Assembly: GCF_030269645.1 (NCBI RefSeq)
Contig: NZ_BSTR01000055.1
Coordinates: forward strand, 1-51,595
Length of the DNA: 51,595 nt
Reading direction: 5' to 3'
From: Actinokineospora sp. NBRC 105648
GTDB lineage: Bacteria > Actinomycetota > Actinomycetes > Mycobacteriales > Pseudonocardiaceae
Shown: in pieces, positions 40,617 to 49,221 of the stretch
Layout: each line of letters starts with the position of its first letter
Numbering within the stretch: position 1 is the first letter of the stretch
The notes under the pieces: generated by a model
The model's input: the letters and a program-made list of their open reading frames with translations, nothing else
Databases searched by the model: none
What the model was told of the DNA's origin: nothing
Translations under genes and position numbers: made by a program

Positions 40617-40734
40617 CTGTCTCCCCTGAATGAACCCGGGCGCCTCTCGCCCGTCACCACTACGGCGTGACACCCCGTTCCACACCGTTCCACCGCTGAG
40701 CACGCACCAGCCACCCCGCCGGCACGCAACCGCA

Positions 40735-40926
40735 GCAGGATCCGCAAGAGAATCCCGTCCCCCGCTGGTACCGCAGCGGAGAGGCCGACCCCGCTGGAAC
40801 GCAACAAGATCCCAGCCCGGCTGGTACCGCAGCGGAGAGGCCGAACCCACCAGCACCCAAGTGAATCCCGTCCCCCAGCAAACCGCAGCGGTGAGGCCGA
40901 CCGCGCTGGAAAGCAACGCCCGCTAC
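40735..40926 (-). repeat. ~56-bp iteron array, three to four units, reversed
   Basis: Reverse complement of the array at 22074-22400: units show GCTGGTACCGCAGCGGAGAG then GCCGACCCCGCTGG. It adjoins H1 copy 6 as the longer array adjoins copy 4. Confidence 0.8.
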
Positions 40927-40930
40927 GGTT

Positions 40931-41069
40931 GCTCGATCTGGTGGACTCGCTTCGTGTGGGGGGAGAGCACCGCTAAACTTGCCGTGGGTGGGGATGCCCT
41001 TACCCTGCCCTTTTCTCTCCACCGCGGTGCTCTAGGGGCCCCACACGAAGCGAGTCCACTAGATCGAGC
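40931..41069 (-). repeat. H1 hairpin repeat, copy 6 (139 bp, type I arms, reversed)
   Basis: Arms GCTCGATCTGGTGGACTCGC and GCGAGTCCACTAGATCGAGC, with inner GAGAGCACCGC / GCGGTGCTCT. It is the counterpart of copy 4 in the inverted composite locus. Confidence 0.92.
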
Positions 41070-41073
41070 CCAT

Positions 41074-41160
41074 GCTTTTACTCGGGCAACCCATGTCTAC
41101 GAGCCACCCGTGGCGTCGACCCCCGGGCGGCACATCCCACGAGCTGCCCAAGTAAGAGCG
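41074..41160 (-). repeat. H2 hairpin repeat, copy C, reversed
   Basis: Read in reverse it starts CTCTTACTTGGGCAGCTCGT and ends GGGTTGCCCGAGTAAAAG; the centre has GTCGACGCCACGGGTGG as in copy B. Ends are inverted repeats. Confidence 0.8.
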
Positions 41161-41162
41161 GG

Positions 41163-41301
41163 GCTCGATTGGCTGGACTGCCTTCGCGCGGGGCCCCTAG
41201 AGCACCGCGGTGGGGAAAAAGCGTGGGGTGAAGGGCATCCCCACACACGGCAAGTTTAGCGGTGCTCTCCCCCCACACGAAGGCAGTCCACCCAATCGAG
41301 C
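41163..41301 (+). repeat. H1 hairpin repeat, copy 7 (139 bp, type II arms)
   Basis: Left arm GCTCGATTGGCTGGACTGCC, right arm GGCAGTCCACCCAATCGAGC: the type II variant, as in copy 3. The inner AGAGCACCGC / GCGGTGCTCT pair is intact. Confidence 0.92.
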
Positions 41302-41337
41302 ACAAACGTAACGGGTGTTGCGTACCAGCGGCTCAGC

Positions 41338-41400
41338 ATTTAGAGATTTAAGATTGAGAGATTGAGAGATTTAGGAACTCAAAGACTGAGGGATTCGGGA
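41338..41400. repeat. AT-rich short tandem repeats, right end of composite locus B
   Basis: ATTTAGAGATTTAAGATTGA followed by GAGATTGAGAGATTTAGG and further diverged units, the reverse of the array at 21604-21665. It is linked to H1 copy 7 by GTAACGGGTGTTGCGTACCA, which also recurs next to other copies. Confidence 0.7.
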
Positions 41401-41442
41401 TAGGCGGGCATGGGTATTGGCCTCGGGCATTCTGGGGCTGTG

Positions 41443-41964
41443 TCAGGCCAGTTCGATGGTGACCGGAATGGCCGTGCCCAGGGTGTGGCCGACCGGTGAG
41501 CTGTTGACGACCTTGGCGTGGAGGGCGTCGATCTCCTCCTGTGCCGCGGGCGACTCGATCTTGACCTTCGCCGTGATGGTGTCGAAGCCGGCGTGTCCCT
41601 CCGCCAGTCCCAGGAAGACGTGCAGATCCACGTCCCCCTTCACGTCAACGGTCAACCGGTCCAGCTGGATGCCCGCCACGGTCGCGTTGGCCGCGTAGCC
41701 GACTGCCAGGCAGTTCCCCAAGGCGCTGAGCAGTTGTTCGACCGGGTTCGGTGCCGTGTCTGCCCCGCCGAGGGCGGTCGGCTCGTCTGACGGGGTCTCG
41801 GCGAAGGCTCGGACCCGGGCCGCTGACTGGAATCCGCCCTTCCAGGTCACGTGTGCGGCCCAGGTGGTCTTGGCCTTGGACTCGTCCTGCTGGACGGCGG
41901 CCACCAGAGCGCCGACCGCCTGGATGTCCACGTTGTTCAGGGGCTGTTCGACGTCCACGGTCAT
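41443..41964 (-). CDS. OsmC-family peroxiredoxin-like protein
   Basis: 173 residues. VTWKGGFQSAARVRAF, then LGGADTAPNPVEQLLSALGN with Cys next (GNCLAVGY), and a C-terminal CPV-like region that here reads SSPVGHTLG. The second redox Cys of Ohr/OsmC (in the CPxH region) is therefore Ser, so it may be a reduced-activity or single-Cys member. ATG 41964 follows GGGAGA. The promoter region is AT-rich (42095-42130). Confidence 0.88.
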   Translation of the reverse strand: MTVDVEQPLNNVDIQAVGALVAAVQQDESKAKTTWAAHVTWKGGFQSAARVRAFAETPSDEPTALGGADTAPNPVEQLLSALGNCLAVGYAANATVAGIQLDRLTVDVKGDVDLHVFLGLAEGHAGFDTITAKVKIESPAAQEEIDALHAKVVNSSPVGHTLGTAIPVTIELA

Positions 41965-42318
41965 GGTCGTTCTCCCAGGTCAGAGGGGTTGACCTGGCGA
42001 GCGTGCCGCCGTGGTCGGCGACCCCGCAACCGCAACCGCGATGTGGGAGGAAGCGCCACGGGCGGCCGAACGGTGGTATCGCGCTGGAGATGTCTGCTAT
42101 TTAAATCGACTATTTGCTATCAAGATAACGGGTGGTGGGTCCAGATCGGCACCACTACCAGAGGAGGCCAGCGCCGGTTCACAACGCATGGAGGGAAGGA
42201 GCCCTGAGGGAGGGGCACGCGGGAAGAGCCCCGGACGAAGGAGTCTTGAGGGAAGGAGGTCGGAGGGGAGAGGTTCGGCTTGCCCGCGACAGAGTGCGCC
42301 TGGTCGCCTGCCAGGCCG
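41965..42318. other. 354-bp gap without a gene
   Basis: Between OsmC and the ATP-grasp gene, both on the minus strand. An AT-rich patch at 42091-42130 (with ATTTAAAT) is the likely OsmC promoter. The rest is purine-rich (GGAGGGAAGGAGCCCTGAGG-like from 42190) without clear structure. No gene or repeat was recognised. Confidence 0.5.
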
Positions 42319-43674
42319 CTACACGGCGACGACGCAGTCGTCGGAGCTGTGGTTGCCGTAGATGCTGACGATGCCTGCCGTGCCGTCGCCGAAGAAGCGG
42401 GAGAAGACGCCTGCTGGGCGGCCGCCGAAGAGCAGGGGGCCGAGGACCGGGGCGATCGCGACGTCGTGTGGCTCGTCTGCGCCGTCGGCGATCATGGACA
42501 GGGTGCAGGTCCGGGGTGCGACGAACTCCTGAACCACGCTGGCACCGTTGTCGACAGCGGTGGTGACCGCCGCCGTCCAGTCGGCCGGTGTGGTGTCCCG
42601 GCCGAGGATCACCTGCTTGCCGCTCATGCCCAGGCCCTCCTTGAGCACCAGCAGGTCCTTGTTGTCCACGACGAACTGGACCAGGTCCACCTCGGCCCCG
42701 CCCCGGGTGGTCCGGCGGTCGGCGAGGACGCGGGTCCACGGCAGGTAGCGCTCGACCAGTGCCCGGTCGGCGGTGGTCATCCACGGCCTGCCCTCGGACA
42801 GCAGGCCCATGGTCAGCTTGCTGGACAGGAAGGTCGAGGTCTGGGTGCCCACCAGCAGGCAGCCGTTGTCCAGCGCCGCCTGCACCGGTGTCGTGTCGAT
42901 GCCCAGTTCGTCCCAGTCCGGGATCGTGAAGTTGCGCAGCCCCACCGGGTAGCGCAGGTGTGGCGGGCAGTCCCAGGCCTCGTGCAGGTCTTCCGGTTCG
43001 AAGAACCGGGCGGTGAGGCCGTGGTTGTTGAGGTAGTCCGCCTCGATGTCGAAGTACCGGGTCGACTCGACGCCCTGGTCGCGGGCGCTGCCGACGAGGG
43101 CGACCCGGGGCGCGAGCGCCAGTTCCGCGCACAGGTCCCGGAACATCTCCGCGCGCACGGCGAAGGGGCTCCGGTGTCCGAACGGGACTCGGCCTGCCTC
43201 GTCCGCGTACAGCTTCCGCCAGACCTCGAGGCGGCAATGAGTTTCCACCGGACCGCCGAGGGCGCCGCTGACGTTGAACTCCAGGAACTGCGGCCCGTTG
43301 GGTCCGATCACGATGTCCGGCCGGGCGACGCAGTCGGCGTAGCGCTCCTCGATGAACTGGTCCGCCACGAAGAGCTGGTTCTCGCTCTCCGGCATCCCGT
43401 ACGCCGCCAGTCGCCCCGCCGTCGTGTCCGCGCGCTCCAAGGCGACGCGACGCACCAAGTCCAGGAGTGCCGCCGTCGCCCGGTAGAGCTCGGCGTAGGA
43501 CGCGCGGGGGAGTGCGATCGGGGCGGCGGGCAGCAGCGGCTGGTACGGCCAGCCGGTGTCGCGGATCTCGGTGCGCAGCATCTCCTGGATCGTCGACGCG
43601 GGCGCGGCGGGTCGCAGGCGGTGCTCGCCGAACCACGGGTGACCCTGCGGTCCGACGTGCTCGAGCGCGGTCAT
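42319..43674 (-). CDS. ATP-grasp ligase-like protein (biosynthetic peptide or amide ligase candidate)
   Basis: 451 residues. ATP-grasp-like motifs: IGPNGPQFLEFNVSGALGGP (residues 125-145), VDNKDLLVLKEGLGMSGKQV and ILGRD (about 342-365, the lysine- and glycine-rich ATP loop), VVQEFV, and a C-terminal APVLGPLLFGGRPAGVFSRF. The type resembles unusual ATP-grasp enzymes of natural product clusters. These activate a carboxylate as acyl phosphate and join it to an amine. ATG 43674 follows GAGAGG. It is separated from the rest of the cluster by the divergent MaoC gene. Confidence 0.72.
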   Translation of the reverse strand: MTALEHVGPQGHPWFGEHRLRPAAPASTIQEMLRTEIRDTGWPYQPLLPAAPIALPRASYAELYRATAALLDLVRRVALERADTTAGRLAAYGMPESENQLFVADQFIEERYADCVARPDIVIGPNGPQFLEFNVSGALGGPVETHCRLEVWRKLYADEAGRVPFGHRSPFAVRAEMFRDLCAELALAPRVALVGSARDQGVESTRYFDIEADYLNNHGLTARFFEPEDLHEAWDCPPHLRYPVGLRNFTIPDWDELGIDTTPVQAALDNGCLLVGTQTSTFLSSKLTMGLLSEGRPWMTTADRALVERYLPWTRVLADRRTTRGGAEVDLVQFVVDNKDLLVLKEGLGMSGKQVILGRDTTPADWTAAVTTAVDNGASVVQEFVAPRTCTLSMIADGADEPHDVAIAPVLGPLLFGGRPAGVFSRFFGDGTAGIVSIYGNHSSDDCVVAV

Positions 43675-43778
43675 CGGCCCAACCTCTCTCGTCCATTCCG
43701 GACTGACTGGACTGCCATTGTGGGGAAAACCCCGGCACCGCTACGGTTCCGGTCGGTGGTCACACGGGAGGACGGCAC

Positions 43779-44291
43779 ATGACGCTGCGCCAGGTCGGGG
43801 ACAACGAGTTCGTCGAGGAGCACGGTGGGGACTACGAGGACTTCGCCCCCGGCATGGTGATCCGGCATTGGCCCGGGCGCACCATCTCGGAGACCGACAA
43901 CACCTGGCTGACCCTGCTGACCATGAACCAGCACCCGCTGCACTTCGACCGCGCCTACGGGGAAAGTGCCGAGTACGGGCAGATCCTGGTCAACAGCGGC
44001 ATCACCCTCTGCCTGGTCGGCGGCATGACCGTGCAGGCGCTCTCCGCCCGCGCGGTCGCCAACCTGGGCTGGGACAAGGTGCGCCTCAAGGACCCGGTGT
44101 TCGTCGGCGACACCCTCTACGCAACGAGCCGGATCCTGGACAGGCGCCTGTCGAAATCCCGCCCGGGGCAGGGGATCATCACTGTGGAGACCACCGGGGT
44201 GAAGTCGACGGGGGAGACCGTGATCGTGTTCGAGCGGTCGTTCATGGTCCGCTGCCGGGAGGCGGGCACTCACCCGGCCGACGCCTCGTAG
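43779..44291 (+). CDS. MaoC-family (R)-hydratase/dehydratase
   Basis: 170 residues, single hotdog with the hydratase-2 motif: ISETDNTWLTLLTMNQHPLH with FDR next (Asp and His catalytic pair), and DPVFVGDTL. It belongs to the branch near mesaconyl-CoA/beta-methylmalyl-CoA hydratases, which act on 3-hydroxyacyl-CoA made by CitE-like lyases. It is the only plus-strand gene of this cluster and overlaps the convergent cyclodeaminase-like gene by 22 bases. ATG 43779 follows GGGAGGA. Confidence 0.9.
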   Translation: MTLRQVGDNEFVEEHGGDYEDFAPGMVIRHWPGRTISETDNTWLTLLTMNQHPLHFDRAYGESAEYGQILVNSGITLCLVGGMTVQALSARAVANLGWDKVRLKDPVFVGDTLYATSRILDRRLSKSRPGQGIITVETTGVKSTGETVIVFERSFMVRCREAGTHPADAS

Positions 44292-45208
44292 AGCGCCGCG
44301 GCCGCGGCGGTGTCCTCGATGGCCAGGCCGACGCTGCGGAACACCGAGGTCCGGCCCGCTGCGGCGCCTGCGACCAGCGTGCCCAGCTCGTGCAGGTCGG
44401 TCTCGCCGATCAAGCCCTCGGCCAGCGCGATCCGCACCTCGCCCGCGTCCTCGACCGCCGCGGCCCGCTCCTCGACCGCGACGAACGCGGACGCGAGCAG
44501 CGCCGGGTCGATCTCAACGGCGTGCTCGTTCGTCCCGCCGATCACGTTCACGTGCGCGCCGGGCGCGACCCAGTCGGCCGCCACGATTGGCGTGCTGTCG
44601 CTGGTCGAGGTCGCCGTGCAGATCACGGCGGCGTCAGCCACGGCCGCCTTCGCCGTGTCGAACACGGTTACCGAGTGCCCGAACGTTTCACGAACCCACT
44701 CGGCGAACGCCTCCGTGCGCTCAGCCGTGCGGGAGAACACCCGCACCGACCGGATGGGCCGCACCGCAGACACTGCCCGCACCAGCGCACGGGCCTGCAC
44801 TCCGGCGCCGATCAACGCCAACTCCTCGGCGTCCTCGGCCGCGCACAGTCGAGTCGCGAGACCCGCGACCGCGCCCGTGCGGACGGCGGTCAGCTCAGCC
44901 CCGTCGAGCAGGGCCGTGATCCGGCCGGTCGCCAGGTCGGTCAGCACGACCACGCCGTGGATCAGCGGCAACCCGCGGTCGGCGTTGTCCGGGGTGATCG
45001 TGGTGATCTTGACGCTGCCCACCCCGCGCCGCTCCCAGACCGCCGTGCCCGCTAGCAGTTGCCGATCCGCGCCGTGCTCCACGATCGTCCGCGACGGCGA
45101 GACCGTCGTGCCGGCGGAAAGGTCGGCGAACGCCTCGGCCAGCGCGTCGATCACCCGCACCAGCCGGTCGGCGCCCGCCATGTGCTCGGCCCCGATCACC
45201 ACGGTCAT
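44270..45208 (-). CDS. Ornithine cyclodeaminase/mu-crystallin family protein
   Basis: 312 residues. The family pattern includes a substrate Arg/Lys region ([12 protein letters not shown]), [20 protein letters not shown], the Rossmann loop [15 protein letters not shown], and [19 protein letters not shown]. Members deaminate and cyclise ornithine, or reduce imines/keto acids with NAD(P)H. Within this cluster a ketimine reductase or amino-acid dehydrogenase role is more likely than ornithine metabolism (inference). ATG 45208 overlaps the aldolase stop by ATGA. Confidence 0.9.
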   Translation of the reverse strand: MTVVIGAEHMAGADRLVRVIDALAEAFADLSAGTTVSPSRTIVEHGADRQLLAGTAVWERRGVGSVKITTITPDNADRGLPLIHGVVVLTDLATGRITALLDGAELTAVRTGAVAGLATRLCAAEDAEELALIGAGVQARALVRAVSAVRPIRSVRVFSRTAERTEAFAEWVRETFGHSVTVFDTAKAAVADAAVICTATSTSDSTPIVAADWVAPGAHVNVIGGTNEHAVEIDPALLASAFVAVEERAAAVEDAGEVRIALAEGLIGETDLHELGTLVAGAAAGRTSVFRSVGLAIEDTAAAAALYEASAG

Positions 45209-46215
45209 CCGGCCACCTCACGGGCGCTCAGCTCGGCCACCACGTCGACGATAAGGTCTTCCTGCCCCGCGATGGCCTGCCGACGGCCCAGTTCGAAGAA
45301 CACGTCCCGGGGGTCCACCCCGGCTCGCCCGGAGGACTCCAGCACCTGGTGCTTGAACCCGGAGAACACCCCGGCCAGCCCGCTCACGATGCTCAGCGAG
45401 CCGGTGAACGGGGGAGCGGGCATCAGCTCGCGCTCGGCGAACTCGGCGGCGTCGAGCAGCCCGTAGAGGTCGATCCCGGTCGTGAAACCCGTGCGCTCTA
45501 GCACCGGCACCAGTACCTCGAGCTGCGTGTTCCCCGCGCCCGCGCCGAAGCCGCGCGCGCAGCCGTCGATGATCCCGGCGCCTGCGGCCGCGGCGGCCAC
45601 CGAGTTCGCGACGGCCATGCCGAGGTTGTTGTGGCCGTGGAAGATCACCGGCACGTCCACCGCGCTGGCGATCGCCCTGATCCGCTCGGTGACGTCGTCC
45701 GGGAGGAAGTACCCGGCGGAGTCCATGATCCCGACCCCGCGGGCGCCGTAGCCGACGACCGCCGCGGCCTGCTCGGCGAGCTGCTCGGGGGTGGCCATGT
45801 GGCTCATCATCAGCACGCAGTGCGCTTCGGCGCCCGCCTCGGCGAGGAACCCGAGGTGCCGCTCGGCCAGTGAGGTCTCGGTGCAGTGCACGCCGATGCG
45901 GATGATGTCGGCGCCGTGGGCGATCGCCTTGCGAAGGTCGCTCGAGGTGCCCCAGCCGGGCAGCATGAACACGGCCATCTGGCTGTGCCGCAACGCTTCC
46001 CGGACGGTGGAGAGCATCAGGTCGTCGCTCACCGCGGCCTGTCCCACCTGGATCGAGGAGGCGCCGAGGCCGTTGCCGTGGCCGACCTCGACCACCGGGA
46101 TGCCCGCCGCGTCGGCCGCCTCGGCGTACCCGCGCAGCGCGGTGACACCGAGCTGGTGGCGCACCGCGTGCTGGCCGTCGCGCAGCGTCGGGTCGTGGAT
46201 CACCACGGGGGTCAT
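45205..46215 (-). CDS. 4-hydroxy-2-oxovalerate aldolase-like (DmpG type)
   Basis: 336 residues. The TIM-barrel signature [14 protein letters not shown] carries the Arg, metal Asp and catalytic His of DmpG; metal His pair in [31 protein letters not shown] in the C-terminal half. Length is near DmpG. Such enzymes split 4-hydroxy-2-oxo acids into pyruvate and an aldehyde, or run in reverse. Its start overlaps the dehydrogenase stop, as usual for the channelled DmpF-DmpG pair. ATG 46215. Confidence 0.92.
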   Translation of the reverse strand: MTPVVIHDPTLRDGQHAVRHQLGVTALRGYAEAADAAGIPVVEVGHGNGLGASSIQVGQAAVSDDLMLSTVREALRHSQMAVFMLPGWGTSSDLRKAIAHGADIIRIGVHCTETSLAERHLGFLAEAGAEAHCVLMMSHMATPEQLAEQAAAVVGYGARGVGIMDSAGYFLPDDVTERIRAIASAVDVPVIFHGHNNLGMAVANSVAAAAAGAGIIDGCARGFGAGAGNTQLEVLVPVLERTGFTTGIDLYGLLDAAEFAERELMPAPPFTGSLSIVSGLAGVFSGFKHQVLESSGRAGVDPRDVFFELGRRQAIAGQEDLIVDVVAELSAREVAG

Positions 46216-47126
46216 CGGCGTGCTCCCGTCCGGGTGGTCCGGCCGAGCCGGGCCGCGTGCTGCTCGGCGACCAGGATGGCGGCCGAGTTGATGATGTCGA
46301 GGTTGCCCGCGTAGTGCGGCAGCACCTCGCTGGTCGCGGTGACCTCCACCGAGACCACGACCCGGTCGCCGGTGACCGAGCAGGCGGTGACCCGGTAGCC
46401 GGGGGCGAACGCGCGCACCTGCTCGGCCGCCGCGTCGACCACGGCCCGCACCGCCTCGGTGGTGGCGCCCGGGATCACCGCGTGCACGGCGGTGCGGAAC
46501 GTCGCGGGCGGCACGGCCGGGCTGATGTTGAGGATCGCCTTGGTGTCGGCGACCCCGGAGAACGCGCTGATCGCCTGCTGGGTGGTGGCGACGTACTCGT
46601 CGAGGTTGAGCCGGGTCGCGCGGCCCGCGATGGTGCTGGCCACGGTGGACACGACCTCGATGTAGGCCGCGGTGAACCGGCTGGCCAGCGCGTGCGCGAT
46701 CGGGATGGACGCCTGTCCGCCGCAGCTGATCAGGCTGACATTGCGCTCGGTCGGGGTCTGCGTGCCGGTCACGGTGGGCACGACCATCTGCCCGAGCTTG
46801 CTGGGGGTCAGGTCGATCAGCAGGGTGTCGAGCGGGCGCAGCAGACGCCAGTGCTCGGCGTGCGACATGGCGTTCGTGGCGTCGAAGACGACGTCGAAGG
46901 GTCGGGGTGCGGCGAGGATCGCGTCGATCCCGCCCGCGGTGGTCGGGTAGCCGAGGCGTTCGGCGTGCCGCAGGCCCGCGGAGTCCGGGTTGCGGCCCAC
47001 GACCAGCGCGCACTCCAGGACGGGGGAGTTGTGCACCTTGCTGACCAGGTCTTGGCCGATCGCGCCGGTGCCGATGACGGCCACGGTGACGGGTTCGGTC
47101 GTGCCGACGTGCTCGGTGATGGTCAT
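46212..47126 (-). CDS. Acylating acetaldehyde dehydrogenase-like (DmpF type)
   Basis: 304 residues. NAD loop [17 protein letters not shown], active-site SCGGQASIP (Cys), and [13 protein letters not shown] / [15 protein letters not shown] are typical of DmpF/MhpF. It turns an aldehyde, CoA and NAD+ into acyl-CoA. DmpF normally receives the aldehyde through a tunnel from DmpG, whose gene follows with a 4-base overlap. The meta-cleavage hydratase and dioxygenase genes are absent. Confidence 0.92.
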   Translation of the reverse strand: MTITEHVGTTEPVTVAVIGTGAIGQDLVSKVHNSPVLECALVVGRNPDSAGLRHAERLGYPTTAGGIDAILAAPRPFDVVFDATNAMSHAEHWRLLRPLDTLLIDLTPSKLGQMVVPTVTGTQTPTERNVSLISCGGQASIPIAHALASRFTAAYIEVVSTVASTIAGRATRLNLDEYVATTQQAISAFSGVADTKAILNISPAVPPATFRTAVHAVIPGATTEAVRAVVDAAAEQVRAFAPGYRVTACSVTGDRVVVSVEVTATSEVLPHYAGNLDIINSAAILVAEQHAARLGRTTRTGARR

Positions 47127-47986
47127 CGGGTGCCTCCCCGGGTGCCGAACCGCGCCGTCCAGGCGTCACCGAGGGCCACGGTGGCGCGGGCCATCCGGGC
47201 GAACGGCGGGCCGACCATGTTCCCGTCCAGGACCGCGATCCCGCCGTCGGCGGCCTGGACGGCCCCGGTGACCCGGCGGGCCAGCCGCAGGCCGTCGGGG
47301 TCGGGCCGGAGCGCGCCGTTGATCGCGGCGAGCTCGGTCGGGTGCACGGTGGCCTTGCCGTGGAAGCCCAGTTCCCGGACCCGGGCGATCTCCTCGGCGA
47401 GCACGTCGGGTTCGGCGAGCCGGAAGTTCGCCGTGTCCACGCAGGCCGTGCCGTGCCGGGCGCAGGCCAGGGCCATCGCGTGCCGGGCGGCGAGCATCCC
47501 GGCCCAGGTGATCTCGATCCCGAGGGTGGCGGCCAGGTCGGCCGAGCCGAGCACCAGCCCGTCGGCCGCGGCGGCGATCGCGCCGATGTCGGTGATCGCC
47601 TCGACGGTCTCCACGGTCACGTAGACCTCCGGGTGCTTGCCCGCCTCGGCGAGCGTGGCGCGCAGCAGGGTGACCTCGACGGCCGAGCGCACCATCGTCA
47701 TGACGATGAAGCCCGGCGCCACCGCGCTCTCGCCGAGCAGCACCAGGTCGTGCACGGCGGCCATCGTGCCCAGCTCGTTCACCCGGACCGCGACGTTGGC
47801 GGGGTCGGGCGCCTTCTCCAGCGCCGCCCGGCACACCACCCGCGCGGCGGCCTTCTCCGCCGCGGGGACGGAGTCCTCCAGGTCGATCAGGTGCACGTCC
47901 GCGTCGTAGGACCAGGCCTTGACGACCCGGTCCAGCGACAGGGCCGGGGTGTAGAGGATGCTGCGCGGGATCGCCCTGGCGGTCAC
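47123..47986 (-). CDS. HpcH/HpaI aldolase (CitE/malyl-CoA lyase-like)
   Basis: 287 residues. [44 protein letters not shown] (metal Glu), and [18 protein letters not shown] are characteristic of CitE-like CoA-thioester lyases; [18 protein letters not shown] closes the fold. The enzyme makes or breaks a C-C bond between a 2-oxo acid or aldehyde and an acyl-CoA. GTG 47986 has GAGGAGG upstream and overlaps the AONS-like stop. Confidence 0.92.
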   Translation of the reverse strand: MTARAIPRSILYTPALSLDRVVKAWSYDADVHLIDLEDSVPAAEKAAARVVCRAALEKAPDPANVAVRVNELGTMAAVHDLVLLGESAVAPGFIVMTMVRSAVEVTLLRATLAEAGKHPEVYVTVETVEAITDIGAIAAAADGLVLGSADLAATLGIEITWAGMLAARHAMALACARHGTACVDTANFRLAEPDVLAEEIARVRELGFHGKATVHPTELAAINGALRPDPDGLRLARRVTGAVQAADGGIAVLDGNMVGPPFARMARATVALGDAWTARFGTRGGTR

Positions 47987-49221
47987 GGGGCCGCCTCCTC
48001 CGGTAGCGCGCCCACCTCGACCAGCACCGCGCCCAGCGCGCGGATCTGCTCCTCGGTCTGGCCCGCGCGGAGCATGACCCGCAGGCCCGCGGTGCCGCGC
48101 GGCACGATCGGGAAGAACACCGGCGAGACGTAGAACCCGGCCTCGTACACCTGGCGGCCCGCCTCGATCACCGTCTCGTCGCTCATCGGCACCACGCGGA
48201 TCGGGTACGTGGTCCCGGTCTGCTCGGTCTTGATCAGTGAGTCGAACAGCTCGATGTGCGCGCGCAGCCGCCCTTGGAGCGCGGTCAGCTCGTCGGTGCG
48301 GTGGATCTCCGCGGAGGCCAGGGAGGCGCCGACGGCGGCGGTGTTCATCGGCTGGGAGTAGCTCAGCGCGCCCGCGAACCGCTCGATGACCCGTTGCGCG
48401 GGCTTGGCGTAGCCGTCGAGCAGGATCGCCGCGCCGCTGGTGCCGAACGCCTTGTTCAGGGTCGCGACGGTGATGGTGCGCTCGTCGCGGATCGGGCAGT
48501 GCGAGCGGATGTAACCGACGCCGCGCTCGCCGTAGGCCGAGACCGAGTGCGAGTCGTCGTAGTAGACCAGCAGGCCGTACTTCTCCTGCAGCTCGGCGAG
48601 TTCCTGGACCGGGGCGTAGCCGCCGAGGCTGTCCGCGCCGTCGACGACGTAGGCGACCCGCTGGTAGCGCTTGCACATGTCCTCAAGGAACCCGACGTCG
48701 TGGTGCCCGCAGGTGACGACCTCGGTCTCGTCGGCGCAGGCGGGTTTGGCCCCTGCCATCGACACGTGGGCGTACTTGTCGAACACCATCAGCGGCCGCG
48801 TCCCGTTACCCAGGTGCCCGGAGGCGATCAGCGGCAGCAGGCCCGCGCTGGCCACGCCCGCGGAGATCGCGCTGACCACCTCGGCGCCGAACAGCTCGCC
48901 GAGCGAGGCCTCCAGCTCCAGCAGCGCGGGGATCTGCACCCGGCTGCGCGGGATGCAGTGGTCGAGCACGCCGAAGCGGCGCAGCGCGTCGACGGCGCCG
49001 TCGATGACCTTGGGGTGCGAGTCGAGGTCGAGGTAGGAGCAACAGGTGAAGTTGACGAACTCGTGGCCCTCAGGGGTGTGCAGCACGCCGTCCTGGAGCT
49101 CGGCGACGATCCCGGCGAGCCCGTTGCGCTCGGACATGTCCCAGAACGCGTTGCCGACCCCGACCGCCTTGTCGTTGTTGCGGTAGCGGTGGGTGGGGGT
49201 GATGCTCGTGCGCTCGGTCAT
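47983..49221 (-). CDS. Alpha-oxoamine synthase family PLP enzyme (AONS/KBL-like)
   Basis: 412 residues. FVNFTCCSYLDLDSHPKVID starts the fold, DDSHSVSAYGERGVGYI holds the PLP Asp and His, and VATLNKAFGTSGAAILLDGY holds the PLP Lys. FYVSPVFFPIVPRGTAGLRV ends it. It should condense an amino acid with an acyl-CoA, losing CO2, to give an alpha-amino ketone. The N-terminal extension of about 40 residues is longer than in glycine C-acetyltransferase. Overlapping starts and stops couple it to the CitE-like gene and the oxygenase gene. Confidence 0.9.
   Translation of the reverse strand: MTERTSITPTHRYRNNDKAVGVGNAFWDMSERNGLAGIVAELQDGVLHTPEGHEFVNFTCCSYLDLDSHPKVIDGAVDALRRFGVLDHCIPRSRVQIPALLELEASLGELFGAEVVSAISAGVASAGLLPLIASGHLGNGTRPLMVFDKYAHVSMAGAKPACADETEVVTCGHHDVGFLEDMCKRYQRVAYVVDGADSLGGYAPVQELAELQEKYGLLVYYDDSHSVSAYGERGVGYIRSHCPIRDERTITVATLNKAFGTSGAAILLDGYAKPAQRVIERFAGALSYSQPMNTAAVGASLASAEIHRTDELTALQGRLRAHIELFDSLIKTEQTGTTYPIRVVPMSDETVIEAGRQVYEAGFYVSPVFFPIVPRGTAGLRVMLRAGQTEEQIRALGAVLVEVGALPEEAAP

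Noticed and set aside
276..41301. Short open frames in the repeat clusters with recurring peptides such as LDLVDSLRVGG
   Set aside because: They arise from the H1 arms in any open frame, change frame and partners between copies, and lack ribosome-binding sites.
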